Assembly: GCF_022385335.1 (NCBI RefSeq)
Contig: NZ_CP092431.1
Span: 1,178,001-1,242,000 of the forward strand
Reading direction: 5' to 3'
Length of the DNA: 64,000 nucleotides
Origin: Streptomyces deccanensis
GTDB taxonomy: Bacteria; Actinomycetota; Actinomycetes; Streptomycetales; Streptomycetaceae
The first letter of the stretch is position 1; each line of letters begins with the position of its first letter. Under the pieces are notes generated by a model, which saw only the letters and a program-made list of their open reading frames with translations, was not told the DNA's origin and searched no databases. The position numbers and the translations under genes are program-made. This document shows positions 43,119-51,625 of this stretch, one piece after another.

Positions 43119-44423
43119 TCAGCGCCACGCTCCCGACAGGCGCCGGGTGACGGCCGCGCTGAGCGTGCGCACCCCCCGGGTCGAGCCGGGGTCGATGCCG
43201 GTGAGCTCGCGCGCCCGGCGCAGGCGGTAGTCGAGGGTGCGGGTGTGGACGTTCAGGGCGGTGGCCGTGGCGCCGCGGTGCATGTCGTGGCGGTAGTACA
43301 TGTCGAGCGTGACCAGCAGGTCCGGGCCGGAGGCCAGCCGATCGGACAGCGCGCGCAGCCACGCGTCGACGAACGGCACGTCCGCGACGGCGAGTTCGAC
43401 GAAGACGTCCGCCAGGGTGTGCGGCCGCGACCGGGCGGAGGCCCGGCGCAGCGGGGCAGTGTCACTGATCCGCCGGGCCCTGTCGAGCGCGTCGGGCAGC
43501 TCGGGCAGCGGCGCGGTGGCGGTGCCGACGGCACAGGGCCGACCGAGAGCCTGGGCCACGTCCCGGACGCAGTCGGCCACGTGGTCCGGGGCGAGATCGG
43601 GCAGGAGGTCGGGAACGGTGTGCGGCGGCACGTCCTCCGCCCGCTCGGCAGCCGAGCGCACCGGGACGAGAGCGATCAGCTCACCGCTTCCGTCGCCGCC
43701 CCGCGAACCCCATACGATCGGGGTCCGATGACTCTTCACCAGTGTCTCGAGCTCGTTTTCCAGGATGCGGTCGACGGGGGGAGGGTCCGGCAACCGGAAC
43801 ACGGTCACCGCGTACCGGTCCGACAGTTCCATGTCGATGGCCTCGGCGAGTTCCGCCGCTATCGGATCCCCGTTCAGCAATGACCGGGCCAGCAGGGCGA
43901 CCTGTTCGACGTACGGCATTCGACGGCGCAGTACTCGGACGAATCCGTGTCGGTAGGCGACGATGCCGCGCTCGCCCTGCGGGGCGAACCAGGTCATCAT
44001 CCGCATGAGTTCGTCCACACCGGCGCCGCGCTGGGCCTCGGTCGCCTCGTTGATCTCGCGCAGCATGAGCGCGGTGTGCAGCCGCAGCACCTGCTGCCGT
44101 GCGTCGAGCGACATGCCCGCGCCGGCCCGCAACTCCCCCATGGACGCGATGTATTCAAGATCTTCATCGCTCAACTCGGCGTTGTCCGGCGACAGTTCGA
44201 CCGTGCGGTGCCGGAGCCAGACCGAGTGGTCGAAGGTCTCGGCCCGCGCCCGGGGGTCCTTGTCCAGGAACCCGAACTCCGCGATCTCGCGCGTGTATGC
44301 CTCTACCTCCCGGCGGGCGTTGGTCGACGCCTGACGGGCCAGTTCGGCGAAGAGGCTCCCCATGACCGCGAGCATGTCATTCCGGCCGAACGGGCCGACA
44401 GTCGAGATCCGGACGGCGTTCAT
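43119..44423 (-). CDS. PucR/CdaR-type helix-turn-helix regulator
   Basis: 434 residues from the ATG at 44,423. The C-terminal HTH_30 (PucR) domain is clear: HRGATATALNVHTRTLDYRLRRA. A middle GGDEF-like CdaR region and an N-terminal helical domain precede. I prefer the ATG at 44,423 because the extension to 44,507 contains TTA, CTA and CTT codons and is AT-rich, unlike coding sequence here. It diverges from the DUF4394 gene. Targets unknown. Confidence 0.85.
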   Translation of the reverse strand: MNAVRISTVGPFGRNDMLAVMGSLFAELARQASTNARREVEAYTREIAEFGFLDKDPRARAETFDHSVWLRHRTVELSPDNAELSDEDLEYIASMGELRAGAGMSLDARQQVLRLHTALMLREINEATEAQRGAGVDELMRMMTWFAPQGERGIVAYRHGFVRVLRRRMPYVEQVALLARSLLNGDPIAAELAEAIDMELSDRYAVTVFRLPDPPPVDRILENELETLVKSHRTPIVWGSRGGDGSGELIALVPVRSAAERAEDVPPHTVPDLLPDLAPDHVADCVRDVAQALGRPCAVGTATAPLPELPDALDRARRISDTAPLRRASARSRPHTLADVFVELAVADVPFVDAWLRALSDRLASGPDLLVTLDMYYRHDMHRGATATALNVHTRTLDYRLRRARELTGIDPGSTRGVRTLSAAVTRRLSGAWR

Positions 44424-44665
44424 CACTTCGCATAAATCGGCGGCAAGTAGGCCGACCGGGCTTTTGTCACCGTGCGCAAAATTCCCGCATCGGGTCGTTC
44501 CCGTCACCTCTTCCGCTTGTGTAGGAGTCGTAAAGCGGCCTTAATGAGAGCCGCGTACCCGCCCGTGGGGGAAGAACGCCGCAATCATCAGTACGGGCCG
44601 GAGTACGGAAATTCCTCAACCGAGCGTCGGACGTCGGCGCACGCCCAAACGGGAGGGAAACTCCG

Positions 44666-45556
44666 ATGAAAGCTGGAACGCGAAAGAGAATCATGGCGGC
44701 GATGGCGGTCATGGTCACGTCGACCACGCTCATGCTCGCCGCGCCGGGCAGCGGTTCGGCCGCCCCCGCCGCCGCCCCCAGCCTGCGCGCGTACGGGATC
44801 ACCGGTGACGGCACCCTGATGGCCGCGTTCTGGACCGACCGGGCGGACGTGCTCAACTGGGTCAGGGCCGTCACCGGGCTCAGCGGCGACACGGCCCTGG
44901 TCGGCATCGACTTCCGGGTGCAGAACGGCACGCTGTACGGCGTGGGCAACAAGGGCGGCATCTACACGATCAAGATCCCGACGGGCACCCAGGACGTCGT
45001 GGTCACCAAGGTGTCCCAGCTCCAGTACGCGCTGAACGGGGCGAACTTCGGTGTCGACTTCAACCCGGCGGCCGACCGACTGCGCGTGATCAGCGACAAC
45101 GGCCAGAACCTGCGCCACAACCTGAACGACAACACGACCATCCAGGACCTGAATCTCACCACCCCGCCGATCGAGGGCACGACCAAGGGCGTCTCCGCCG
45201 CCGCCTACACCAACAACGACCTCGACGGGACCACGGCGACCACGCTGTTCGACATCAACACGACCAGCGACCAGGTCGTCATCCAGGCGCCGGCCAACAA
45301 CGGCACCCTCTCCCCGACCGGCAACCTCGGCCTGGACGCCCAGATCAACGCCGGGGCGGACATCTACAGCACCCTGAGCGGCGGAAAGACGGTGGACAAC
45401 ACCGCCTTCGCCTCCCTCACGCCCTATGGCGCGAGCACCCCGTCCCTCTACACCCTCAACGTCTTCACCGGGCAGGCCACGCTCGTGAACGACGCCGCCA
45501 AGTCCAAGTTCCCCCTGAACATCACGGACGTGGCCGTGTCCCTGACCGGCAGCTGA
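44666..45556 (+). CDS. Secreted DUF4394 domain protein
   Basis: 296 residues. Signal peptide with core MAAMAVMVTSTTLMLAAP, cleavage near GSAAPA. The rest matches DUF4394: LRAYGITGDGTLMAAFW, LVGIDFRVQNGTLYGVG, GVDFNPAADRLRVISDNGQN, and AAAYTNNDLDG. This beta-propeller-like family is of unknown function and often extracellular. GGGAGGGAAA precedes the ATG. A strong bidirectional terminator follows. Confidence 0.92.
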   Translation: MKAGTRKRIMAAMAVMVTSTTLMLAAPGSGSAAPAAAPSLRAYGITGDGTLMAAFWTDRADVLNWVRAVTGLSGDTALVGIDFRVQNGTLYGVGNKGGIYTIKIPTGTQDVVVTKVSQLQYALNGANFGVDFNPAADRLRVISDNGQNLRHNLNDNTTIQDLNLTTPPIEGTTKGVSAAAYTNNDLDGTTATTLFDINTTSDQVVIQAPANNGTLSPTGNLGLDAQINAGADIYSTLSGGKTVDNTAFASLTPYGASTPSLYTLNVFTGQATLVNDAAKSKFPLNITDVAVSLTGS

Positions 45557-45570
45557 GCCCGTACCGCACC

Positions 45571-45606
45571 CTCGCCGCGGCCCGGCCACCACCGGCCCGC
45601 GGCGAG
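45571..45606. terminator. Strong bidirectional terminator between converging genes
   Basis: A 10-bp perfect stem CTCGCCGCGG / CCGCGGCGAG with further inner pairing (CCGG/CCGG) lies between the DUF4394 and LCP stops. Confidence 0.8.
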
Positions 45607-45616
45607 TCCGTTCCCG

Positions 45617-47002
45617 TCACCGCAGTTTCTCCAGGTCGAGGTCCGACCCCACCACCAGGGTCACCACTCCCGCCCCCGCCTCCGCCGACCGCGTGGCCTT
45701 GGCGTCGGGCAGCCGTGAGGCGAGGACCCTCGCCTGTTTGGCGAGGTCGGCCGGATGGGAGACCGTGGTGGTGTCCGTGTTCTCGGGCGCGTTGCCCGTG
45801 CCGACGACGGTGAACCCCGCCTCGCGCAGCTTCTCGGCGACGGCGGCGGCCCGCCCGGAGACGCCGGTGCCGTTGAGGACCTGGACGCGCACGTCGGAGG
45901 CGTAGATCAGGTCGTTCTTGGCCTGTGCCTGGAGCTTCTTCTTGTCGACCTCCTTGTCGTTGGCCAGGGAGGTGAACAGGTCGGCGGCCTGCGGGTACTG
46001 CCAGACGATGTTGGCCCTGTCGGTCGGGACGTCGGCCTCACGGGGGTAGTTGGGGACGGTCAGGAAGGTCAGCCGGTCGCTCGGGATGCCCTTGAGCTGG
46101 GAGGCGAGGTCGTAGAGCGGGTCGATACCGTCGAGATCCTCGTCCGTGGTCAGCGACTTGGTGGCGGACTTCAGGAAGCTGTAGAGCGAAGTGGGGCTGG
46201 TCAGACGGGACTTGGCCTTGGCCGCCAGGGTCTCCAGGAACTCCTGCTGCCGGCCGATGCGTCCGATGTCGGAGCCGTCGCCGACGGCGTAGCGGGTCCG
46301 CACGTAGCCGAGTGCCGTCTCGCCGTCGACGGTCTGGCAGCCGGCCTCCATGTCGAGGAGGGCGTTGTCGTCCTTGATGGCCTGCTCGGGGCAGACCTCG
46401 ATGCCGTCCAGGGCGTCGACCATTCCCTTGAAGCCCTGGAAGTCGACGGACATGAAGTTGTCGATGCGCAGACCGGTGTTGGCCTCGACCGTCCTGATCG
46501 AGCAGGCGGCCGCGCCGGCGACCTCGCCGCTCGAACCGCCGATCGCGAACGCCTCGTTGATCTTCGCCAGGTGCGGGCCCGACGTACTGCCGTCGCCCTT
46601 CTCGCACGCCGCTATCTCGACCCAGGAGTCACGCGGGAACGACACCACGGTGGCCCACTCCCGGTTCGCCGGGAGGTGCAGCACCATGAGCGTGTCGGAC
46701 TGCATGGTGGTCAGGTCGCTGCCGTACTTCGCGTTGGCACCGTCGCGGCTGTCCGAGCCGACCACCATGATGTTCTTCGAACCGGGGCTCAGATTGACCG
46801 GGCGGTCCCCGCCGAGCTTGCTGTCGACGTCGGCGCCCGTGATGTTGTTGTCCAGGTCCTTGTAGACCCAGGCGCCGACCCCGCCCACGCCGAGGACCAC
46901 CAGTGCCGCGCCGCCGGCGAGCCAGCTCACCGTACGGCCCCGCCGTGTCAGCCGCGTCCCGCCGCCTCCGGCACCCGCGCGCCGCCTACCCGTACCACTC
47001 AC
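45617..47002 (-). CDS. LytR-CpsA-Psr (LCP) family cell-wall glycopolymer ligase
   Basis: 461 residues. One TM helix near residue 30-50 (TVSWLAGGAALVVLGVGGVGAWVY). The LCP domain has NIMVVGSDSRDG, SDTLMVLHL, SFPRDSWVEI with conserved Arg/Asp, and GYVRTRYAVGDGSDIGRIGRQQ. The C-terminal LytR_C domain has VRVQVLNGTGVSGRA. LCP proteins attach teichoic-acid-like polymers to peptidoglycan outside the cell. I choose GTG 47,002, preceded by GGGGGAGGG, over the frame's earlier GTG at 47,071. A BlaI-type palindrome lies 85 bases upstream. Confidence 0.9.
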   Translation of the reverse strand: MSGTGRRRAGAGGGGTRLTRRGRTVSWLAGGAALVVLGVGGVGAWVYKDLDNNITGADVDSKLGGDRPVNLSPGSKNIMVVGSDSRDGANAKYGSDLTTMQSDTLMVLHLPANREWATVVSFPRDSWVEIAACEKGDGSTSGPHLAKINEAFAIGGSSGEVAGAAACSIRTVEANTGLRIDNFMSVDFQGFKGMVDALDGIEVCPEQAIKDDNALLDMEAGCQTVDGETALGYVRTRYAVGDGSDIGRIGRQQEFLETLAAKAKSRLTSPTSLYSFLKSATKSLTTDEDLDGIDPLYDLASQLKGIPSDRLTFLTVPNYPREADVPTDRANIVWQYPQAADLFTSLANDKEVDKKKLQAQAKNDLIYASDVRVQVLNGTGVSGRAAAVAEKLREAGFTVVGTGNAPENTDTTTVSHPADLAKQARVLASRLPDAKATRSAEAGAGVVTLVVGSDLDLEKLR

Positions 47003-47086
47003 CGGCCCTCCCCCACTTCGGCCGCACCCGGCCGGTCGACTGCCCCCTGGACGTCCGGCGGTCGTGATCACCGAACGCGCAGGACT

Positions 47087-47100
47087 CTACATGCATGTAG
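47087..47100. promoter_or_regulatory. BlaI-type palindromic operator upstream of the LCP gene
   Basis: CTACATGCATGTAG is a perfect 14-bp palindrome containing TACA...TGTA, the core of BlaI/MecI operators. A BlaI-family gene lies 130 bases further upstream on the same strand. Regulation inferred. Confidence 0.55.
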
Positions 47101-47231
47101 ATATACGGATCGGCGCCGCAGGCGACTCACCACGCCTCGCACGCGTGAACGGCACGGAGGCGTCGCTGCGTACAGAAGGACGACCGTCGCCACGTCCAGG
47201 TTGCCTCGAACACCGTCGGTCCCGGGAGAAG

Positions 47232-47687
47232 TCAGTCGCCCCTCGTACGCGCCGCGCTGCCTCTCGCCCTCTTCGAGCCGCCCCTCGCGCCCTCCGCCTC
47301 CTCTGTCCCCTCCGTCTCCTCCGCCTCGCCGAGGAGCTCGCGCAGCAGACGCTCGTCGGCAGGCTCCAGGGAGGTGACGAAGCTGGCCAGCACCGCCCGG
47401 CGGTCCCCTTCGCCGTCGAGGACCCTGCGCATCCGGTGCGCGGCCAGGCCCGCCCGGTCGGAGGCCGGGGTCCACACGAAGGAACGGCCGGAGCGCTCCC
47501 GGGTCACCGCGCCCTTGGCCAGCAGTCGGGTGAGGATCGTGATCACGGTCGTGTAGGCGAGGTCTCCGCCGAGGCGCTCCCGCACCCACCCCGCGTTCTC
47601 GGGGCCGTCCGCCTCGCGCAGCGCGGACAGGACGAGCGTCTCCAGTTCGCCCCGTCCCCGGCGCCGGGGACGCCGCTGGTCCGTCAC
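47232..47687 (-). CDS. BlaI/MecI/CopY family transcriptional repressor
   Basis: 151 residues. The winged helix has LETLVLSALREADGP, WVRERLGGDLAYTTVITILTRLLAKGAV and ERSGRSFVWTP, a close fit to the penicillinase-repressor family. The C-terminal dimerisation segment is followed by a Glu/Arg-rich tail. The GTG at 47,687 has GGGAGACC upstream. No BlaR1-type M56 protease gene is adjacent. A TACAAT -10 lies about 57 bases upstream (47,744-47,749). Probable targets: itself and the LCP gene. Confidence 0.88.
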   Translation of the reverse strand: MTDQRRPRRRGRGELETLVLSALREADGPENAGWVRERLGGDLAYTTVITILTRLLAKGAVTRERSGRSFVWTPASDRAGLAAHRMRRVLDGEGDRRAVLASFVTSLEPADERLLRELLGEAEETEGTEEAEGARGGSKRARGSAARTRGD

Positions 47688-47802
47688 GCCCGGTCTCCCT
47701 TCCACCACCCCGACCGCGGCCACCTCACGATCTACGGGACGGGATTGTAGAAGGGAGGAGAAGGGAGACACCGACGTCGCTCAGCGGAGCGCGTCCCCGG
47801 CG

Positions 47803-48216
47803 TCAGTCCCGCCTGACCACGCACAGGGCCCAGATGATGAAGGCCGAGAAGGCGATCATCACGATGGACCAGACGGGGTAGTACGGCAGGGACAGGAAGT
47901 TGGCGACGATGATCAGGCCCGCGATGGCGACGCCCGCGACGCGGGCCCACAGGGACTCCTGGAAGAGGCCCAGGCTGACGAGCACGGCCACGGCGCCGAG
48001 GGCGAGATGGACCCAGCCCCAGCCGGTGAGGTCGAACTGGAAGACGTAGTCGCGGGTGGAGACGAAGACGTCGTCCTCGGCGATGGCCATGACGCCCCGG
48101 CAGATGTCGAGGACGCCCGCGATCATGAGCATGACGGCTGCGAAGGCCGTCAGCCCCTCGGCGAAGGGCCGTGACCGCTTGGTCGAGTGCATGCGTCCGG
48201 TGTGTGTGGCGGTCAT
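47803..48216 (-). CDS. DUF7144-type small membrane protein
   Basis: 137 residues with four TM segments (AFAAVMLMIAGVLDICRGV, WVHLALGAVAVLVSLGLF, VAGVAIAGLIIVANFLSLPYY, IVMIAFSAFIIWALCVV), matching the DUF7144 family of actinobacterial membrane proteins. Function unknown; such genes often sit among stress genes, as here. Confidence 0.8.
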   Translation of the reverse strand: MTATHTGRMHSTKRSRPFAEGLTAFAAVMLMIAGVLDICRGVMAIAEDDVFVSTRDYVFQFDLTGWGWVHLALGAVAVLVSLGLFQESLWARVAGVAIAGLIIVANFLSLPYYPVWSIVMIAFSAFIIWALCVVRRD

Positions 48217-48262
48217 ACCGTTGCCTCGATTCGGTGTCGTGCGGTGGTTGTCGGATCCGTCC

Positions 48263-48730
48263 TCAGCGGCCGGCGGCGGTCGGGCCGCCGCCCGTGCCCG
48301 CCGAGGCTCCGTGGCCGCTCAGGACCAGTTCCTTCGCGCGGCGGAACTCGTCGTCCGTGATGTCGCCGCGTGAGCGGATCTCGGACAGCCTGGCGAGTTC
48401 GTCGACGCTGGACCGTCCGTCGCCGCCCCTGGCCGTCTGCCGGATGTAGTCGTCGAACGCCGACTGCTGGGCACGCGCCTGTGCCACCTCGCGGCGGCCC
48501 ATGTTCTTGCCCCGGGCGATCACATAGACGAACACGCCCAGGAACGGCAGCAGGATCGTGAAGACCAGCCAGCCCGCCTTGGCCCAGCCGTTCATGTCGT
48601 CGTCGCGGAAGATGTCGACGACGACCCGGAAGAGCAGCACGAACCACATGATCCACAGGAACAGCAGGAGCATGGACCAGAAGACGCTCAGCAGCGGGTA
48701 GTCGTACGCGAGGTACGTCGGACCACTCAT
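48263..48730 (-). CDS. PLDc_N/SHOCT domain membrane protein
   Basis: 155 residues. Two TM helices at the N-terminus (LLSVFWSMLLLFLWIMWFVL and AGWLVFTILLPFLGVFVYVIARG) fit a phospholipase-D-nuclease N-terminal (PLDc_N) domain. The C-terminus is a SHOCT motif: ELARLSEIRSRGDITDDEF. SHOCT is a short oligomerisation-like motif. The ATG at 48,730 follows GGAGAG. Function unknown. Confidence 0.85.
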   Translation of the reverse strand: MSGPTYLAYDYPLLSVFWSMLLLFLWIMWFVLLFRVVVDIFRDDDMNGWAKAGWLVFTILLPFLGVFVYVIARGKNMGRREVAQARAQQSAFDDYIRQTARGGDGRSSVDELARLSEIRSRGDITDDEFRRAKELVLSGHGASAGTGGGPTAAGR

Positions 48731-48842
48731 GTCTCTCCTCCGTCCCGGGCGTCGCCCGGCAGGTGCTCTGCCGTCCTCCACGCGCCCGTGGCGCCACGGT
48801 CGGCGCCGTTCTCAGCGTGCCCACGACCGGAGCCGGGCGGCC

Positions 48843-50612
48843 TCACCCCGGGCGGGTGAGAGCGGGCTCCTCCGGGTCGGGAGCAGCCGCGGCGGCGGCC
48901 ACCGCCACCAGCGCCAGTACGACCATGACGAGGACGGCGACGAGGACGACCGCGCCGACCGTGGGACGGTTCCAGAGCAGGAGGGCCAGCGCGCCCGCGC
49001 CGAGGACGACGCCGGTGGTCCAGCGGGGGTGCGCCGCCAGCTCGCGTCCGGTCCGGCCGGTGCTCACTCCGACGCTCCGCAGCGACCGGCCGGCCGCCGT
49101 GGTTCCGCGCCGGGCCACGCCCCGCACCCACCGGGCGACCCGCCCGGGACCGTACAGATAGGCGGCGAGGGCGGTGGCCAGGAAGAGGACGAGCAGGGTG
49201 CGCGTGCTGTCGCGCAGGAAGCGCAGGAAGGTGTCGAAGACAGCCGCGGCGGCGTCGGGTGGCAGGGTCGCGGCGGGTACGGCGTCCAGGTAGACGCGGC
49301 GGACCACGGCCAGCGCGACGAGCAGCACGCCCATCATCACGCTGATGCCGAGGGCCGTGATCAGCAGCATCACCCGGTGGCCGGGCGCGGTCCACACGGC
49401 GAGGGCGGCGAGGGCGATCGTGATGACGGGCAGCCAGGTGCCGAGGATGTTCAGCAGCCGCATGGCGTCCTGGGCCTTGCCGAGTTCGTCGGTGTGGAAC
49501 AGGGTGATCGTCCGGTCGCTGTCGGGGATGGCGGCGGCCTTGTCGAAGCCCGCGTCGACGAGACGTTCCCGCACCTGGTCGACGACGGCGCCGACGTCGA
49601 GCTGGATCGTGTCGCCGGTGGCGCGCAGGGCGCCCTCCCGTTCGCCGGTGAGCATGTGCACCACGGCCGCGTGTGCCTGCCGGTTCGCGTTCTCCCAGAC
49701 CTGTTGGAAGAACTCGCTGGTGATGACGCGGGTGACGTTGCGGTCGACGACGGTGTGGACCACGGAGCGCAGCGGGCCGTCCAGGGCTCCGGCGCCGGCC
49801 ACGACCTGGGGTGGCGCGCCGCTGTCGGCGAGCACCTTGGTGAGGGCGTCCGTCACCGCCTTGACGTCCACGTTCTTGACGACCTCGTCGGTCAGCCGCT
49901 CGATCACGACGTTCTGGACCGCCGGGTCGGACGCCAGCGGGGCGACCGTCTCGACGTACCGGTCGGTGTCGGCGACGGTGTCCTCCACCCAGGCCGCGAC
50001 GACGGCGAGGGGCGCGAGCAGCAGGGTCACCACGAGCAGAAGAGCGGCACCCGCCTTGCGCAACCGCCGATGCCGTACCCCGGCATGCCGCCGCAACCGC
50101 TCATACTCCTCCCGCTCCGCAGCACTGAACACATGCCACCCGGCCCCACCCGTCCCGCCAGCCCCGCCGCCACCTGCCGGCCCGGCCCCACCAGCCTCGG
50201 CCCGACCCGGCCCGGCCCCGTCTCCCGGCCCGGCCCCACCAGCCCGGGACCGCCCAGGTCCGCCACCACCTACCGGCCCGGCATCACCGCCCGGCCCAGA
50301 CCCGCCGGGCTCGGTCCCACCTGGTTCGGCGCCACCATCCGGGGCGGCATCACCGGGCCCGAACCCACCTGATCCGGACCCTCCCGCCCCGGCACCACCG
50401 CCCGGCCCGGTCCCACCCGGGCCGCCGCCGCCGCCCGGCTCGTTCGCACGTGGGCCGGACGCGCCCCACTCGGCGCCGTCCCGCCCGGTGGCATCGCCCC
50501 GCCCGGGCCCGCCGCTCGGCGTGGCCACATCGTCCGGGCCGGTTGGGTCTTTCGGGTCGGTGCTGTCGGGCTGGTCGGGGTTCGGTGGTACGGGGTCGTT
50601 GTCCGGGGGCAT
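48843..50612 (-). CDS. Large membrane protein with Gly/Pro-rich N-terminus
   Basis: 589 residues. The first about 155 are low complexity (GGSGPGGDAGP-like repeats). Then HVFSAAEREEYERLRRHAGV and a TM helix (AGAALLLVVTLLLAPLAVVAAWV), a long extracytoplasmic region (DRYVETVAPLASDPAVQNVVIERL, typical of a widespread actinobacterial membrane family), and several more TM helices towards the C-end. No catalytic motif is seen. The ATG follows GAGGAGGACCC. Function unknown. Confidence 0.8.
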   Translation of the reverse strand: MPPDNDPVPPNPDQPDSTDPKDPTGPDDVATPSGGPGRGDATGRDGAEWGASGPRANEPGGGGGPGGTGPGGGAGAGGSGSGGFGPGDAAPDGGAEPGGTEPGGSGPGGDAGPVGGGGPGRSRAGGAGPGDGAGPGRAEAGGAGPAGGGGAGGTGGAGWHVFSAAEREEYERLRRHAGVRHRRLRKAGAALLLVVTLLLAPLAVVAAWVEDTVADTDRYVETVAPLASDPAVQNVVIERLTDEVVKNVDVKAVTDALTKVLADSGAPPQVVAGAGALDGPLRSVVHTVVDRNVTRVITSEFFQQVWENANRQAHAAVVHMLTGEREGALRATGDTIQLDVGAVVDQVRERLVDAGFDKAAAIPDSDRTITLFHTDELGKAQDAMRLLNILGTWLPVITIALAALAVWTAPGHRVMLLITALGISVMMGVLLVALAVVRRVYLDAVPAATLPPDAAAAVFDTFLRFLRDSTRTLLVLFLATALAAYLYGPGRVARWVRGVARRGTTAAGRSLRSVGVSTGRTGRELAAHPRWTTGVVLGAGALALLLWNRPTVGAVVLVAVLVMVVLALVAVAAAAAAPDPEEPALTRPG

Positions 50613-50639
50613 GGGTCCTCCTCGGGGTGTGCCGGAGGC

Positions 50640-51398
50640 TCAGGCGGCGCCCGTGGTCGGCGCGCGGGAGCCCGTGAGGCCCGCCCGGCGCAGGGCGGCC
50701 CGCCAGGCGAGGGCGACCGTCGCCTCGGCCAGGCCGAGCAGGACGAGCCACAGGCCGAGCAGCCGGGTCAGTGCCGTGGCCGACTCGGTCGGCAGGGCCA
50801 GCACCACGATCCCCGCGACGACGCCGAGCACCGCCACGCCGAGGACGAAGCCCCGGTGGGGCAGGTTCTTCGTGGCGAGCGCGGTGTACAGCGTGAGGAT
50901 CCCGGTCGACAGCCAGACGATCCCCACGATCAGCGAGAGCGCGGTGATGGTCTGCAGCGGGTGCCGCAGGCACAGGACGCCGGCCAGGACGTACAGCAGC
51001 GCGAGGAGCAGCCCCGGCACCCGCTCGCCCGGCTCTTCCCGGGCGAAGACGTCCACGAACCGGAACGCCCCGATCGCGAGCAGATACAGCCCGAGCAGGA
51101 CCGCGATGACATGCAGGGTCCCGTCCGGCCAGACCAGGAGGATGACGCCGGGCACGAGCGTGGCCAGCGCCGAACCGAGGATCCACTTCCAGGACCGGCC
51201 GACCTTCCCCAGCGCCTCGGCCGGGTCACCCATCAGCCCGGCGGCCTCCCCGCCGGCCATCCGGTCCCGATCCGCCTCCCCGACCCCACGGTCCACCCCA
51301 CCGGCCGCACCGCCCGCCGCCATGGGGCTCGCCTCGGCCTCGCCAGGCCGGTAGTCGTCCGCCCCGGAACGCCGCGCCGGACCAGGAGACTCGGTCAT
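50640..51398 (-). CDS. HdeD family acid-resistance-type membrane protein (DUF308)
   Basis: 252 residues. A hydrophilic N-terminus of about 65 residues is followed by six TM helices in three DUF308-like pairs (ILGSALATLVPGVILLVWPDG, VLLGLYLLAIGAFRFVDVF, ...). HdeD in E. coli supports acid resistance; actinobacterial members are of unknown role. Divergent from the DUF2252 gene. Confidence 0.88.
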   Translation of the reverse strand: MTESPGPARRSGADDYRPGEAEASPMAAGGAAGGVDRGVGEADRDRMAGGEAAGLMGDPAEALGKVGRSWKWILGSALATLVPGVILLVWPDGTLHVIAVLLGLYLLAIGAFRFVDVFAREEPGERVPGLLLALLYVLAGVLCLRHPLQTITALSLIVGIVWLSTGILTLYTALATKNLPHRGFVLGVAVLGVVAGIVVLALPTESATALTRLLGLWLVLLGLAEATVALAWRAALRRAGLTGSRAPTTGAA

Positions 51399-51531
51399 GG
51401 CTCCTCCTCGGTCATCGCTCCGCCTCGGTCACCGGTTCCTCCTCGCGGCCGGGCGGGCCGCTCCGCCCCGCCGGTACACGGCGGCGCGTGGGCACCTCAC
51501 CGGCCCAGCGTCCCGCCCCACCCCGCCCCCC

Positions 51532-51554
51532 GGATCACCCCCGGCGGGTGATCC
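51532..51554. promoter_or_regulatory. Dyad in the HdeD-DUF2252 divergent region
   Basis: GGATCACCC / GGGTGATCC form a perfect 9-bp dyad around CCGGC. Similar CTCACC...GGTGAG dyads occur at 48,842-48,860 and 53,364-53,382, so this may be a shared operator of the local stress genes. Confidence 0.5.
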
Positions 51555-51625
51555 CCGCGCACCGCGCGGCCGAGGAGGGTGGACGGTACGCCGGGCCGCC
51601 GGGCCGCCGGTTCAGGAGGTGTGTC

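Noticed and set aside
44424..44507. N-terminal extension of the PucR-type regulator, which would include a TTA codon
   Set aside because: AT-rich, rare codons (TTA, CTA, CTT) and poorly spaced ribosome-binding site; more likely 5' untranslated sequence, so bldA dependence is not claimed.
47744..47772. Second BlaI operator upstream of the blaI start
   Set aside because: CTAC/GTAG halves are too far apart and lack the TACA...TGTA spacing; only a TACAAT -10 is plausible.
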